Shown here piece by piece: positions 9,276-19,542 of a stretch of DNA of 64,000 nucleotides. The stretch covers positions 981,501 to 1,045,500 of the forward strand of contig CAJNDS010002290.1 in the NCBI GenBank assembly GCA_905221605.1, in the 5' to 3' direction. This stretch comes from Symbiodinium natans. Taxonomy: Eukaryota > Sar > Dinophyceae > Suessiales > Symbiodiniaceae. Every line of letters begins with the position of its first letter. The stretch's first letter is position 1. Position numbers and translations under genes: made by a program. Under the pieces are notes generated by a model. That model saw only the letters and a list, made by a program, of their open reading frames with translations. It made no database searches and was not told where the DNA came from.

Positions 9276-9380
9276 ACTCCGGAAAGTTGGAACATCCTTT
9301 TCCCAAGGTCGCCACAGGTGTACTAAAGTGAATCCCAGCTCGAATCATCCCTACACCGCGTTCCAACTTTTTTGGAGTTT
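9276..9380. mobile_element. Family L inverted-repeat element, copy 1
   Basis: Left end ACTCCGGAAAGTTGGAAC and right end GTTCCAACTTTTTTGGAGT are inverted. A relative lies at 24246-24350. Confidence 0.6.
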
Positions 9381-9399
9381 GCTGTAGGGCTTGGGGTTT

Positions 9400-9472
9400 A
9401 GGGTTATAACTGTAATTAAAAGTCCCCTAAGGACTTGCACTTGGGGCCATCAGTGCCCATGAACCTCAAAGT
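9400..9472. mobile_element. Family B fragment
   Basis: GTTATAACTGTAATTA at the left and CCCATGAACCTCAAAGTAG at the right resemble family B interior and right end; the left end is missing. Confidence 0.45.
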
Positions 9473-10412
9473 AGAGCCCCAATCTAAGGATTTGTCACAG
9501 GTCTCATCTCTTGTGGGCATGAGCATCCCCATGACAGATGGACCACACCCCCAGAGTCTGATTACTACTGGGTTTTGGAGTACTATACTTTAGTACTTTT
9601 TTTGGTTCTGGGTTCCTATTATAGCTACTTATTACCTAAAAAGTATATACTTTGTTTCCAGGGTCTACTCCAAAGCTAAGACTAGGGTTACTAGGGTTTA
9701 GCGTTTAGGGTTTCGGGTTTAGGCTTTAATGTTTAGGGTGCAGGGTTGAGAGTTTACCTGTAACCTGGAACTCGACCTCAACAGTAGACGTGTGGGACTT
9801 CTTGCTCGGCAAGCTGTGGCTACTGTAAGGTGCTGATAACCCAAGTTGTAGCTCCACGAACACAGAGCCCTTGCAAGCCCCCGTTTTGCCATCCGTCTAT
9901 TGGTGATTGGGTGGCCCCTGTACCCTGATTTATGTCTTAGGCCCAGAGTTCAGAATGTAACCCTAAACCCTAAACGGTCCTAAACCCTATACCCTAAACC
10001 CTTACACCCGTAGGGCTCAGAGCATGGCACCTTGCTCCGTGGATTTCTTTCGCAGCCCCCCGAAGGCCTAAAAGCCCCAAATCCTCACCTGTCAACGCCC
10101 CTTCTGAAGCCCGAAACCCAAACCCTAAACCCTAAACGCTAATCTAAACCCTGAACCCTATAAGTCCGAAACCCTATCTGGAGACGTTCTGGCAGGCAGG
10201 AAACCACATCTCCTTGGCCTCAAACCGACCCGATGAGGCCTTTGTTTGGGGTTCAGGGGTTAGGGATTCAGGTTTGATTTTTGGCCATATACTCGGCAGC
10301 CTCCTTGGGACATTTTGCATGTTCCCTTATTGGTTTTAAGAGAACTTCATTTAGGAATACTTTTCAGCGGGCTTTAAGGGCCATCCGAAGAAGTATATTG
10401 TACCTATATCTT
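9473..10412. other. Sparse region, no supported gene
   Basis: Mostly unique DNA with isolated degenerate TTTAGGG (9685-9750, 10245-10275) and CCCTAAA (9958-10010, 10105-10175) units. No open frame with convincing codon use on either strand. Confidence 0.6.
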
Positions 10413-10570
10413 TATATGGGTGGTTCCGAAACTAAGGGTACTTCCTTATTCTAAGGGAATCCTACTCTTTGGGGGCTACTTACCCCTATTCTTGTAAACT
10501 CTTTAGGCCATACGGGGCTTCTTATTTGGGAGTTTTTTTTTCGGGTCCCTTATTTTCGTAAACCCCCACA
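10413..10570. mobile_element. Family A element, copy 3 (long)
   Basis: Starts TATGGGTGGTTCCGAAACTA, contains GGAATCCTACTCTTTGGGGG and ends TTATTTTCGTAAACCCCCAC. It is longer than other copies because of an extra internal block. Confidence 0.55.
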
Positions 10571-10956
10571 AAATATGCCTCATGTTTTCACAGTTAAAAA
10601 CCAAGTCGTACATATCATCAAGCATATTTTTACTACGGGTTCCTTATGTACACATATATGTATATATGCTTATGCACGTTCGCGAACTCACCTTTAACAG
10701 CCGTTGACATGTACAATGTTTTTTCTGCCGTAGAATGTGATGCTTCGGGGCTCAGGCTTTCGTATGCAGTAAGTCAGGAAGTGTTGAAGGTGTATGAGTG
10801 AGGGCTTCGGGGGTTATAGAGTTTCAGCTAGAGCTGAAACCTCAAACTTTAAGCCCCGGCAGATTCATAGAAGGGTTGAGGGCTACCCCCCTCGCGGCTC
10901 AGGGGCCTTACAGTCTAGAGTTGCAACCCGTCATAGACTCATTCATAGACGAAATT
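10571..10956. other. AT-rich unique stretch
   Basis: Contains ATATATGTATATATGC and a short + frame at 10794-10980 in two alternative readings (one with RFIEGLRATPLAAQGPY). No domain is recognisable and the product cannot be called. Confidence 0.4.
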
Positions 10957-11055
10957 TGGGATGTTCCCCCTTTTTTGAATAGTCCGCCATAGGGATTATA
11001 ATAGGGGTACCATAATCCCTATCAAGGATTATAAGTAGGACGGGGAACATCCCAA
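10957..11055. mobile_element. Family C inverted-repeat element, copy 1
   Basis: Left end TGGGATGTTCCCCC and right end GGGGAACATCCCA are perfect inverted repeats. The interior holds ATTATAATAGGGGTACCATA. Further copies are at 39772, 41533, 48504, 54111 and 56441. Confidence 0.8.
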
Positions 11056-11326
11056 GATGAACTGGAATGGACTCTTAGACTTGGGGTTGGGGAGGGGGAA
11101 CACCCTGCCCCATTCAGTGACATTGAGGGACTGAGCACGAAAGTAGGTTCCGGAAAATACAGCATCTTATTCATGGGGCTTCTTTAGCCGAGGCTAGTGT
11201 AAAGGACCTGTAACTCCGCCTCTTTTCAAAGGAAGCCTGTGCAGGGTGCCTATCGTCTACCAGATGAGGGCCCCTGACTTCAATTCCCCCCCTCAAATTT
11301 ATAGATTCCCTCGAAATTCGTTAAGG

Positions 11327-11675
11327 GGAGGGTTTTAGGGTTTTAGGGTTTTAGGGTTTTAGGGTTTTAGGGTTTTAGGGTTTTAGGGTTTTAGGGTTTT
11401 AGGGTTTTAGGGTTTTAGGGTTTTAGGTTTTAGGGTTTTAGGGTTTTAGGGTTTTAGGGTTTTAGGGTTTTAGGGTTTTAGGGTTTTAGGGTTTTAGGGT
11501 TTTAGGGTTTTAGGGTTTTAAGAGTTTTAGGGTTTTAGGGTTTTAAGAGTTTTAGGGTTTTAGGGTTTTGGGGTTTTGGGGTTTTAGGGTTTTAGGGTTT
11601 TAGGATTTTCGGGTTTTAGGGTTTTAGGGTTTAGGTTTAGGGTTTAAGGTTTAGGGTTTAGGGTTTAGGGTTTAG
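11327..11675 (+). repeat. Octamer array TTTTAGGG passing into TTTAGGG
   Basis: About 36 units of TTTTAGGG, with a few TTTTAAGAG and TTTTGGGG variants, at 11327-11625, then heptamer TTTAGGG up to a candidate exon. It is the longest octamer array in the window. Confidence 0.97.
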
Positions 11676-11759
11676 GGTGTGGAGCTCCAGGCTTCCCGAG
11701 AACGCATCAAGAAGATCTTCGAGCCTGGGGGGATCGTGGAGGAAGGCGCCCGGCTTAGG
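11676..11759 (+). CDS. Candidate exon whose splice sites lie in telomeric repeats
   Basis: The preceding array ends TTTAG|GGTGTGG and the next begins AGG|GTTTAGG, so both boundaries could come from the repeat itself. The 84 bp between give 28 whole codons with mostly G/C third positions: GVELQASRERIKKIFEPGG then IVEEGARLR. Phase is 0 at both ends. No known domain, but amphipathic helix character. Confidence 0.45.
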
Positions 11760-11840
11760 GTTTAGGGTTTAGGGTTTAGGGTTTAGGGCTTAGGGCTTAG
11801 GGTTTAGGGTTTAGGGTTTAGGGTTTAGGGTTTAGGGGAC
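11760..11840 (+). repeat. TTTAGGG array
   Basis: About 11 heptamers, with two GCTTAGG variants, directly downstream of the candidate exon. 11841-12205 is unique or degenerate with no gene. Confidence 0.95.
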
Positions 11841-12209
11841 TCTGAAAGAGGCTCAAAGCCCGAAACCCGTATGATGAAGGGTTTAGGGGGGGTTAGGGTT
11901 AAACTCAAGGGTACCCCTGAAGGCTCCCCTGGGTATACTCCGAATATGGCCCTTCTACTACCTAAAGGATCCTCAAAATTCAAAGGGTCCCCAAATCCCC
12001 CCAACCCAAAGGTACAACCTTAAGGGTCCAAGGTACAACCCTTAGATTACAAGCCATAATGAGCCCTTACAAGCCCTTACCCGAAACATGCGAATAGTAA
12101 GTCCTTACAAGCCCTTACCCGAAAAATGGGTGCTGATCTAGAGGTCCTTCTAAGAAATTTGTTTAGGTTTCCTGCGAGCTTCTAAGTCAGGGTTTAGGGT
12201 GTTGGTTCG

Positions 12210-12316
12210 ACCTCAAACCCTAAATCTCAAACCCTAAATCCCAAACCCTAAGCCACCCTATAACACCCTAAACCGTAAAACGCCCTAAACCCCCCAACCC
12301 CCCCCCCCCCCTAAAC
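12210..12316 (-). repeat. Degenerate CCCTAAA array and poly-C run
   Basis: CCCTAAA/CCCTAAAT units followed by a run of about 15 C at 12297-12311. Confidence 0.85.
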
Positions 12317-12317
12317 C

Positions 12318-12410
12318 CCAAGAATTCAAGAAGGCCTGGACATCGCTAGCGCCATTAAGACGGCGACCTTCGACCTGGCTTCTTGGGCCTTTTGCGTATT
12401 GAGGGTGTAG
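12318..12410 (+). CDS. Candidate exon island, frame uncertain
   Basis: A GC-rich island between a CCCTAAA-type block and a TTTAGGG array. Two + frames are open: one gives IQEGLDIASAIKTATFDLAS followed by WAF, the other FKKAWTSLAPLRRRPSTWLL. The first has the better codon choice. No domain is recognised. Confidence 0.3.
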   Translation, partial: PRIQEGLDIASAIKTATFDLASWAFCVLRV

Positions 12411-12516
12411 GGTTATAGGGTTTAGGGTTTAGGGTTTTAGGGTTATGGGGTTTAGGGTTTGGGGTTTAGGGTTTAGGGTTTAGGGTTTAGGGTTTAGGGT
12501 TTAGGGTTTAGGGTCT
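12409..12516 (+). repeat. TTTAGGG array
   Basis: About 14 units with a few TTTTAGGG and TTATGGGG variants. The following 800 bp (12517-13340) are unique with isolated units and no supported gene. Confidence 0.95.
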
Positions 12517-13345
12517 TCATGAACTGGTCTGAAGCATCGAGCCCCTCAACTCCAAGCCCTACAAGCCCGAAACCCTGTCATTTCCTGTCCGCGGCGTAAG
12601 AGAGTGCGACCCTTCGGTCGGCCCACAGCGCGGTGCTATTTCCCAGAGGGTTTAGGGTTCAGGGTTTAGGTTTAGAATCTTTGTGGTGCTGTAACTTTAC
12701 ATCTTTAGCCTTTTTGGGTTTATTGGGTTTCTTAAGAAGGCAGCTAAAAGTTGAGTTTTTTGCTACCCTCCTCAGTGCAGCCAAAGAATTTAGGTTTGGG
12801 GGGTTAGGGTTTAGGGTTTTGATTATACACCCTCAACCCCAACGAATGATGCAGAAGCCAAGTGCGCACCCCGAGTCACCACCACCCCAATAATATCCCA
12901 AAATGAGACCAAAACCTTGAATGATAAACCCCTATCCGAGCCCCTGAAATCATTTCTCCCTCATCCGGAGGTTACCAGCCGGTTTATATAGAATTTAGGG
13001 TTGAGGGTTAAGGTTGAGTAGGATGTAGGGCTTGGCAGGGGCTTGGGCCGGGTGTAGGGTTGCTTCTCAGGTCTTCTCACGGCTCCTCCAACGTGGCTCC
13101 TTTGAAACGTTCGACGAGGTCTCAGGGGTTTAGGGCCCTAGGGTTTCTAGCGTTTAGAGTTTGGTTCATTCAAGGGAGTCATACTCGCACCCCTAAGGAT
13201 GTACCCCCAAGAGGTTCCCCTAAATATGCGCCCAATATGGCCGGCCCCTATACTCCCCTAGAGGATCTTTGAATAGAGTCCCATGAGTTCAGGGCACGGG
13301 GCTCGGCAGGTTTCCCACCAAACCATCTGCTACAACAGAGAGGAG

Positions 13346-13484
13346 GTTAGGGTTTAGGGTTTAGGGTTTAGGGTTTAGGGTTTAGGGTTTAGGGTTCAGG
13401 GTTTAGGTTTTAGGGTTTAGGGTTTAGGGTTTAGGGTTCAGGGTTTAGGTTTTAGGGTTTAGGGTTTAGGGTTTAGGGTTAAAG
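13346..13484 (+). repeat. TTTAGGG array with a higher-order repeat
   Basis: About 19 units. A block ending TTCAGGGTTTAGGTTTTAGGG occurs twice (near 13392-13415 and 13436-13460; block shown in part), so a multi-unit segment has been duplicated. Confidence 0.95.
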
Positions 13485-13572
13485 AAACAGGGGATGTCAG
13501 TGGGGCTCTGAGCCTCCACAGCCCTAACAGCACCAGAGTTTAGCGAATTGGGGCTTGCTTGACCCTAGCTTA

Positions 13573-13681
13573 CCCTGAGGGTCCATGTACCTAATTATTG
13601 AATACTTGGGCCTTAAAGTCCTTCCAATATAGGGACTTTGGGGCCCAAGTCTATGATAATGAGGTACATGGACCCTTAGGG
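13573..13681. mobile_element. Family D inverted-repeat element, copy 1
   Basis: Left end GAGGGTCCATGTACCT and right end AGGTACATGGACCCTTA are inverted. The interior pair TACTTGGGCCTTAAAG and GGGGCCCAAGTCTATGA matches the copy at 44604. Confidence 0.8.
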
Positions 13682-13689
13682 TTAACCCA

Positions 13690-13806
13690 AACAGACCGCT
13701 CTGGCTGCCACACCTTCGTGTCGTTCTTCTTCAGGGCATCAGGGTTCGGGCAGCAACTGCATTACGTGCAGGTGTGTTGTGTCTGCGCGAATCCTCAAAC
13801 GCTATA
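13690..13806 (+). CDS. Weak candidate exon
   Basis: An open + frame right of family D copy 1 gives TDRSGCHTFVSFFFRASGFG and QQLHYVQVCCVCANPQTL, ending at TAA. Codon choice is mixed, and no family is recognised. Confidence 0.25.
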
Positions 13807-13837
13807 AGACCTTTACCGGAAACCAGGGTTTGGGACT

Positions 13838-14010
13838 ACGAACCCTAAACCCTAAACCCTAAACCCTAAACCCTACACCCTACACCCTAAACCTTAAATC
13901 CCGAACAGGGGACTTGGGCACAACTTCGGCCCTGAGAGCCATTGAGTTCCTGGACCCTAAATGCCTTTCTAGGAATCAGGGCCTGGTCCTTGGTTTAGGG
14001 TTTAGGGTTT
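13838..14010. repeat. CCCTAAA array then short TTTAGGG array
   Basis: C-strand units at 13838-13893, including ACACCCT variants, and two G-strand units at 13992-14010. Confidence 0.9.
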
Positions 14011-14033
14011 AATGTTGCACCCTGTTTAGTGTG

Positions 14034-14035
<2 letters not shown>

Positions 14036-14066
<31 letters not shown>
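14036..14066. repeat. Poly-C run of about 30
   Basis: A long uninterrupted C tract. Flanking DNA (14067-14310) is unique and contains TTTAAAG repeats near 14180, 14230 and 14290; no gene. Confidence 0.95.
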
Positions 14067-14067
<1 letters not shown>

Positions 14068-14314
14068 GAACAGTCGAGGCGTGGATGGGAGCCTGATTAC
14101 ACGGCCCCCGGGGCTCATATGATTTTAATAGGGAGGAGTTTAGATAGGTTCAAAAGGGGCAGCGATGCCCGGTTATCTTTTTTAAAGGCGCGCCACGTGG
14201 AATTTTCTTACGGCGCCCGGACGGTTTGACTTTAAAGGAGACCCCGCAAACAGTCAGGGGGTCCTGAATAATTCGGCCAGTTTGTCTTTAAAGAGGGGGC
14301 CAATACTAAACAGG

Positions 14315-14556
14315 GTGCAACATTAGGGTTTAGGGTTTAGGGTTTAAGGTTTAGGGTTTAGGGTTTAGGGTTTAGGGTCTAGGGTTTAGGGTTTAGGGTT
14401 TAGGGTCTAGGGTTTAGGGTTTAGGGTTTACGGTTCAACAGGGTAGAGTGGGATCCCGGGTGTAAGCGCAGTCCAACTCCGAAGCCTTGCACTTTTGATT
14501 GCGGTGAAGGATTAGGGTTTAGGGTTTAGGGTTTAGGGTTTAGGGTTTAGGGTTGA
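14315..14556 (+). repeat. TTTAGGG arrays
   Basis: About 15 units at 14322-14434, including two TCTAGGG, and six at 14513-14556. Confidence 0.95.
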
Positions 14557-14656
14557 GGGCAAGTCGTCCTGGTATCAAAACAGGTGCGAGGATCATGTTT
14601 GGGGTGATACAATGACCCTCTCTGTATCACTCTGCAGTCATGTACCGTGACAAAAG

Positions 14657-14815
14657 GTGGGTCTTGCCGACGGACACATCGCCCACCAGCACGACCTCTG
14701 CAACAGCTGCATCAAGCTGGTGGTCGGGTCAGCCCGTTGCGGCAGCCACCCAAAAAGCCCGCAAGCTCGCGCCGAAGCGCCAGCGGGTGGGCAACGGCTT
14801 CGAGTGAGGCCGCGT
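14657..14815 (+). CDS. Candidate Cys/His-bearing exon
   Basis: Acceptor AAAAG|GTGGG opens a frame with strongly GC-ending codons: VGLADGHIAHQHDLCNSCIK, then LVVGSARCGSHPKSPQ. The CNSC pair plus nearby His and Cys could bind a metal. A second + frame is also open and would end KLAPKRQRVGNGFE at a TGA, but its codon choice is poorer. The right splice site is undetermined. Confidence 0.4.
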
Positions 14816-15468
14816 CCTCAAAGACTTGGAGATTTTGGTGGGTGATGGGTGATGAACCCTGATTCAACCTTATTCGTACCCTCAACCCCAAACCCTGAAC
14901 CCTAAGCCCGAAACCCGGTGCCAAGGCTGAGGGCTGTTGGACATTTCGGGTTTAGGGTCTAGGGTTCGGGTTTCGGGTTTCGGTTTTCGGGTTCCGGTAA
15001 GGTTCAATGTTCTCAAAATTTCGCGGGCTCCATAGCAGCTCAGCCACGTCCCCCAAAATGCCAAACCCCACCCCAACAAACCCTGAACCTTATTAGAGTG
15101 CCTGCTTTTTAGTGTTGAAACCGAATCCAAACCGGATTCCAGCTTCAGCAGGCAGGCCAACCCAAAACTACCCCAAGCCCCTTTTTAACCCCCTAGGCCC
15201 TAGACCCTTCTCCCAATCTCTTAAAGTCTCAACCCTTCCTTACACATGTCCTTCAGACATTCACCCTCAAACCCGATATGAGCCCTTGAACCCCTCAAGC
15301 GCCTTAGGCCTTAATTCTCAAGCCCCAACTAAAACCTCTAAATCCCTCAAATCCTAAAGCCCTAAATCGTACCCCCTTACACCATAAACCAGACAGAATG
15401 CTCTATAAGCACCAAATCCCTTAAACCCTTAAACCTTAACCCTTTAACCCTAAACCCCAAAAGCTTAA

Positions 15469-15555
15469 ATGGTGGTTTCCGAAACTGGGGCACCTTACTG
15501 GGGTCCCTATTATCAAGGAGTCCTGCTATTTTCGGGGTGCCCTGTTGTCGTAAAC
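15469..15555. mobile_element. Family A element, copy 4, running into telomeric repeats
   Basis: Starts GGTGGTTTCCGAAACTGGGG, contains GGGGTCCCTATTATCAAGGA and ends TGTCGTAAACCC, the last bases merging with the CCCTAAA array that follows. Confidence 0.6.
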
Positions 15556-15900
15556 CCTAAACCCGAAACCCTAAACCCTAAACCCTAAACCCTGATTCCT
15601 TAAACCCTTGAGCCGCCACCTTCGCAGGAGGGGCCTCATCGCTTCATGGAGGTAGCGCGGATGCCGGTATCCAGCCGCAACGCCGCATGAAGGGCGAGGT
15701 GACCACGACTCCTAGAACCCTGGGGTGGTTTAGGGTTTAGGGTTTAGGGGTTTAGGGGTTTAGGGGTTTAGGGGTTTAGGGGTTAAGGGGTTTAGGGTTT
15801 AGGGATTTCCAAACCCAAACCCCGAGTGTGGGCTGATCTCGTGAGTCGTGGTTATACTAGGACCCCTAAACCCTAAACCCTAAACTCTAAACCCAAAAAT
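15548..15900. repeat. Telomeric arrays around a GC-rich island
   Basis: CCCTAAA at 15548-15597; TTTAGGG with octamer TTTAGGGG variants at 15724-15806; CCCTAAA again at 15865-15895. Confidence 0.9.
15628..15690 (+). CDS. PPR-like exon island
   Basis: After CGCAG|G the frame reads EGPHRFMEVARMPVSSRNAA, similar to the second helix and linker of a pentatricopeptide repeat followed by the next repeat's N-A start. It lies in the usual setting, CCCTAAA before and TTTAGGG after. Short, so chance resemblance is possible. Confidence 0.3.
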   Translation, partial: EGPHRFMEVARMPVSSRNAA

Positions 15901-15979
15901 CCACAAAAACAGAAGGATCCTACTATTGGGGTCTCAGGGCCCCTTGGGCCCCTTTGAGGGGGATTCCCAAAAACCCTCT

Positions 15980-17330
15980 TTGTAGGGTTTAGGCTAGGGT
16001 TTAGGGTTTGGGGCTTAGGGCTTAGGGCTTAGGGCTTAGGGTTCCTTATGTTTAGGAGGGCAACCCACCCAAATGCCCAAGAAGCACACAGTTTAAGGTT
16101 TAAGGCTTATGGTTCAGAGCGAATTCAAAATCCTGGGGCTTAGGGGGCTTATGGTTTTGTGTTTAGGGTTTCGGGTCTAGGGTTTAGGGTTTAGGGTCGA
16201 ATGGATATTGGGGCTTCTGGCGCTTAGAGTCTATCTGGGACTTTGAGGCTGCAGGAATTTACCAGTGTGGAATTTACCAGTGTGGTCAGATGCCCCCTGA
16301 AGCATGAAAAACACTGCGCCCCAAATGCACTTAAGGCACCGCATATACAAGCAAGCCATAAGAAGAAACGAGTACAAAAGCAAGCCAGACAAAGAAGATA
16401 TATAAGGGTAAACCCTAAACCTAAAAAAGCCCTAAACCCTAAACCCTAAACCCTAAACCCTAAACCCTATTTCGATTTTGAGATTCTGCTGGTCTTTGGA
16501 CGATTTTGGCATAGGGGACTTGGGGATGAAGATACTGGGTTTAGGCTTGATGGGGTTTAGGCTTTATAGGGTTTAGGCTCTAAAGGGCTTAGGCTTTAGG
16601 GTTTAGGGATTAGGCTTGGAGGGTTTAGGATTTAGGGTTTAGGGTTTAAATTCTGGGGGCCTGGCAGGTATTCTGAATGACATAAGTGTCTTCGATGTAC
16701 ACCCCCCGGCAGTCCCTAAGCCTAAGCCTCAAACCCTTCAAGAGCAGTCACCCCAAACCCGAAGCCCCCAACATTAGGGTTTTGGGTCTAGGGTCTAGGG
16801 TTTAGGGTTTAGGGTTTAGGGTTTAGGGTTTAGGGTTAAGCTCTACACCCCTAAACCCTCTTCAACCCCCGGGCTCTTGAAGCCTACGCCTCTTCGTGCG
16901 CGTGCCGCGTTGGCGTGTGCCCTCCTGTGCCCAAGGCACGAGCCCCCTGCCACCACTAAGAAGACGAAGGGTTTAGGGTTTGGGGTTTAGGGTTTAGGGT
17001 TTAGGGTTTAGGATGCTTGTGGGTGTGTATGGGGTTTGTAGGGCTTTTTGGGGGTCCGTGGTTTGTGGTCTTCAGGGTGTGTCTCAATCTGTTGGGGCCC
17101 CTCTTCTCATCTCAACGTCTGAATGCAACTGAAGCCCAAACGAAATCCCTGAACCCGAGCCGTGGTTGACAACAAAAAAGAAGGGTTTGCGAGTTCTACT
17201 TGTTAGTCATAGGCACCTCAGCTTAGGATATCATATGCGATGCCTCCATCATTGCCCCCCTGAACCCCATGTGAGGTTTAGTGTTTGGGGGTTAGGGGTT
17301 TAGGGTTTTGGGTTTAGGGTCTAGAGTTAT
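15980..17330. repeat. Scattered telomeric arrays
   Basis: TTTAGGG-type blocks at 15985-16045, 16155-16197, 16535-16650 (mixed GCTTTAGGG), 16785-16840, 16968-17012 and 17290-17330; CCCTAAA at 16408-16470. GC-rich islands between (for example 16880-16968) have open + frames but no recognisable product. Confidence 0.85.
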
Positions 17331-17361
17331 GACATGAGCCTTCAAGTAGGACCGAAAGTTT

Positions 17362-17455
17362 TATTATGACTTGGACCAAAATTCACATGGCCAGTCCTCT
17401 AAGTGATGGTCCCTTTTTGGGTACCCTAAATAATAGGGGCCGCCTTACACCAAGG
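17362..17455. mobile_element. Family J element, copy 1
   Basis: Contains ATGGCCAGTCCTCTAAGTGA, TGGTCCCTTTTTGGGTACCC and AATAGGGGCCGCCTTA, shared with 41379-41440. A copy interrupted by CCCTAAA is at 19543. Confidence 0.6.
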
Positions 17456-17504
17456 ACACCAAAACGGACCACCAGAATTTGGAAAACTCATGATATGAGT
17501 CCTA

Positions 17505-17602
17505 GGTTTCAGTTGTTGGCAACGCTTTGTCAGGGGGCTGCCGCAGACCACGTCGAATTGGAAGGTCCCTCGTTTGGAGGATGCGCAGTAGGCCCTTGGT
17601 GA
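17505..17602 (+). CDS. Weak candidate exon between families J and B
   Basis: After CCTAG|G an open + frame gives FQLLATLCQGAAADHVELEG then PSFGGCAVGPW and TGA. No family is recognised, and it may be chance. Confidence 0.22.
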
Positions 17603-17618
17603 ACCTACAGAAGGAACC

Positions 17619-17746
17619 TACTTGGAGGATCAAACCCCAATGTTGACTGTACTTATAACCCAATCATACCCATGTTCGGGCACTTAGAGGGTTTACAAGT
17701 GGGAGTGGGTATAAGTGGGTTATAAGTACCATGAACCTAAAAGTAG
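17619..17746. mobile_element. Family B element, copy 4
   Basis: Left TACTTGGAGGATCAAACC, right GTACCATGAACCTAAAAGTA, interior GACTGTACTTATAACCC and TTCGGGCACTTA. Confidence 0.65.
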
Positions 17747-17924
17747 CAGTTCAGCTCCCTGAGCCCATACTTGGCACAAGAGAGGCCTTCCAATCTCGTT
17801 TACAATACTCATGCCGACATGGAAATTGGCATGCTGCTTGGCTTGGGGGCTTGCGGCTTCGTACTTAAGACTCACCCAACAGCCTCAGCTGGCATCAGCA
17901 TTACAAACATTCGTGAGTGTATAC

Positions 17925-18018
17925 TACGTATATATATATATATATGTGTATATATATACTACATGTGTATATATGTATATGTATATGTATATGGATATGG
18001 ATATGGATATGGATATGG

Positions 18019-18068
<50 letters not shown>

Positions 18069-18085
18069 GTGTGTATATATTCTTG
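17925..18085. repeat. TA, GGATAT and GTATAT microsatellite
   Basis: A TA-rich run passes into about six GGATAT and then ten GTATAT hexamers. It produces spurious periodic open frames (YMYMYM, ICICIC). Confidence 0.97.
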
Positions 18086-18184
18086 GGGTTCCTTTTGTGG
18101 ATGCTAGTAACCAACCCTAAGCCCCAACCCGATGTTTGGGCTTAGGGTTGGTGGGCGTGAGGAGTCCTCTGCCCTAACCTAGAA

Positions 18185-18760
18185 ACCAGAGGGTTTAGGG
18201 TTTAGGGGTTTAGGGTTAAGGGGACCTCCTGACATGAAGTATACTCACGTCGGCATTACAAAGGGTTGTGGGGGCATGTAAGAATCTTAATCTTGAGGAG
18301 GAGGGGACTCCTCTGTATTCTACCTAGAATACCCTCCACCCTAAACCCTAAACCCTAAACCGTAAACCCTAAACCTAACACGGAGGTTCTTTGGGAGCGT
18401 GGCTCATACAGAGATGCCTACGTAGGCCACAGCGATCTCTAAGGGGCCAGCTGCTCATTGCGGGCCGAGACACAGGAAGTTATAGGGTTTTTGGTTTAGG
18501 GTTTAGGGTTTAGGGTTTAGGGTTTGCATCTTTTAGGGCTATTAAGGCTTCGAGTCTCTGGGAGCCCAAGGTTTAGAGCTTTGGCGCTTCCGAGCGGAGA
18601 ACGGGAGTGCCCGGCCCGACTTTGCTTCGGCGGGACTCTACTACAACTTTGGGGTTTAGGGTTTAGGGGGTAGGGTTTAGGGTTTAGGGTTTAGGGTTTA
18701 GGGTTTGGGGTTTGGGATTTGGGGTTTAGGGTTTAGGGTTTAGGGTTTTGGGTTCCTCGT
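18185..18760. repeat. Cluster of telomeric arrays
   Basis: TTTAGGG at 18190-18222, 18490-18527 and 18650-18755 (with TTTGGGG and TTTGGGA variants); CCCTAAA at 18335-18382. Confidence 0.9.
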
Positions 18761-18944
18761 CCTCACATTAAGGGAGCTAGCAGTTAGACTTTTATTGGGA
18801 GGGGTTAAAAGGCAACCAAGTTGCCAGGCAGGCGTGCTTTAAGAAACGGCGCAGCGCAAGTTTAAGCATGCTGCCCTGTACATAGGATGGTCGCGGCGAA
18901 GTTTGCCGGAGCCGTTTTCTGGTTTCGCTCCATGGGTAGTTAAG

Positions 18945-19158
18945 GGTTTTAGGGCTTTAGGATTTAGGGTTTAGGGGGCAAGGCAGTGAATGCATTGTGC
19001 TTTTAAGATCCCTTCCAACCAGCTGAAATTTTCCCGCGTCAGAGAAGAAGTGCGCCTTGCGTCGCTCAGACGTAGGGTTTTAGGGTTTAGGGTTTAGGGT
19101 TTAGGGTTTAGGATTTAGGGTTTAGGGTTCAGGGTTTAGGGTTTAGGGTTTGGGGGGT
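18945..19158 (+). repeat. TTTAGGG arrays
   Basis: Units at 18945-18976 and 19073-19155, with a unique 95 bp spacer. Confidence 0.92.
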
Positions 19159-19194
19159 TCAATGGTTTTGTGGGCTCTGCGCATCTCAATACCC

Positions 19195-19358
19195 TGTCGG
19201 CTCCGGCATGTGATCCAGCCATCATGCTTTACTACTCGACCTCCAAGAAGGGAGGTTTGTTATCGAAAAGGCCTTCCTGCTGGCAAGGCGAGAGACACGA
19301 CCTGCATTTCCGGAAGTCGATTCTGAAACTGTCTGTCCACACCATCTGCTCACCCTGA
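19195..19358 (+). CDS. Candidate C-terminal exon
   Basis: Open + frame with favourable third positions: CDPAIMLYYSTSKKGGLLSK, RPSCWQGERHDLHFRKSILK, LSVHTICSP, then TGA at 19356-19358. The exon lies between a TTTAGGG array upstream and CCCTAAA units just after the stop. The left splice site is unclear. Product unknown. Confidence 0.38.
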
Positions 19359-19542
19359 CCAGAAACCCTAAACCCTAAAACCTACGTAGACATACATATG
19401 CATACAACTATAAATTATCAAGATAGATATACGTGACAAATACATTATAGACGTAGTTACCTTTAACAGTTGAGGGTTCCTTAGGCATTTCTTGCAGTCA
19501 GTTCACCAGGTGGTCAATGCTTACAGGAGGATATCGCATGGT

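Noticed and set aside
17771-18145. Open frames rich in Y, M, I and V
   Set aside because: Generated by TATG/GGATAT microsatellites in all three frames.
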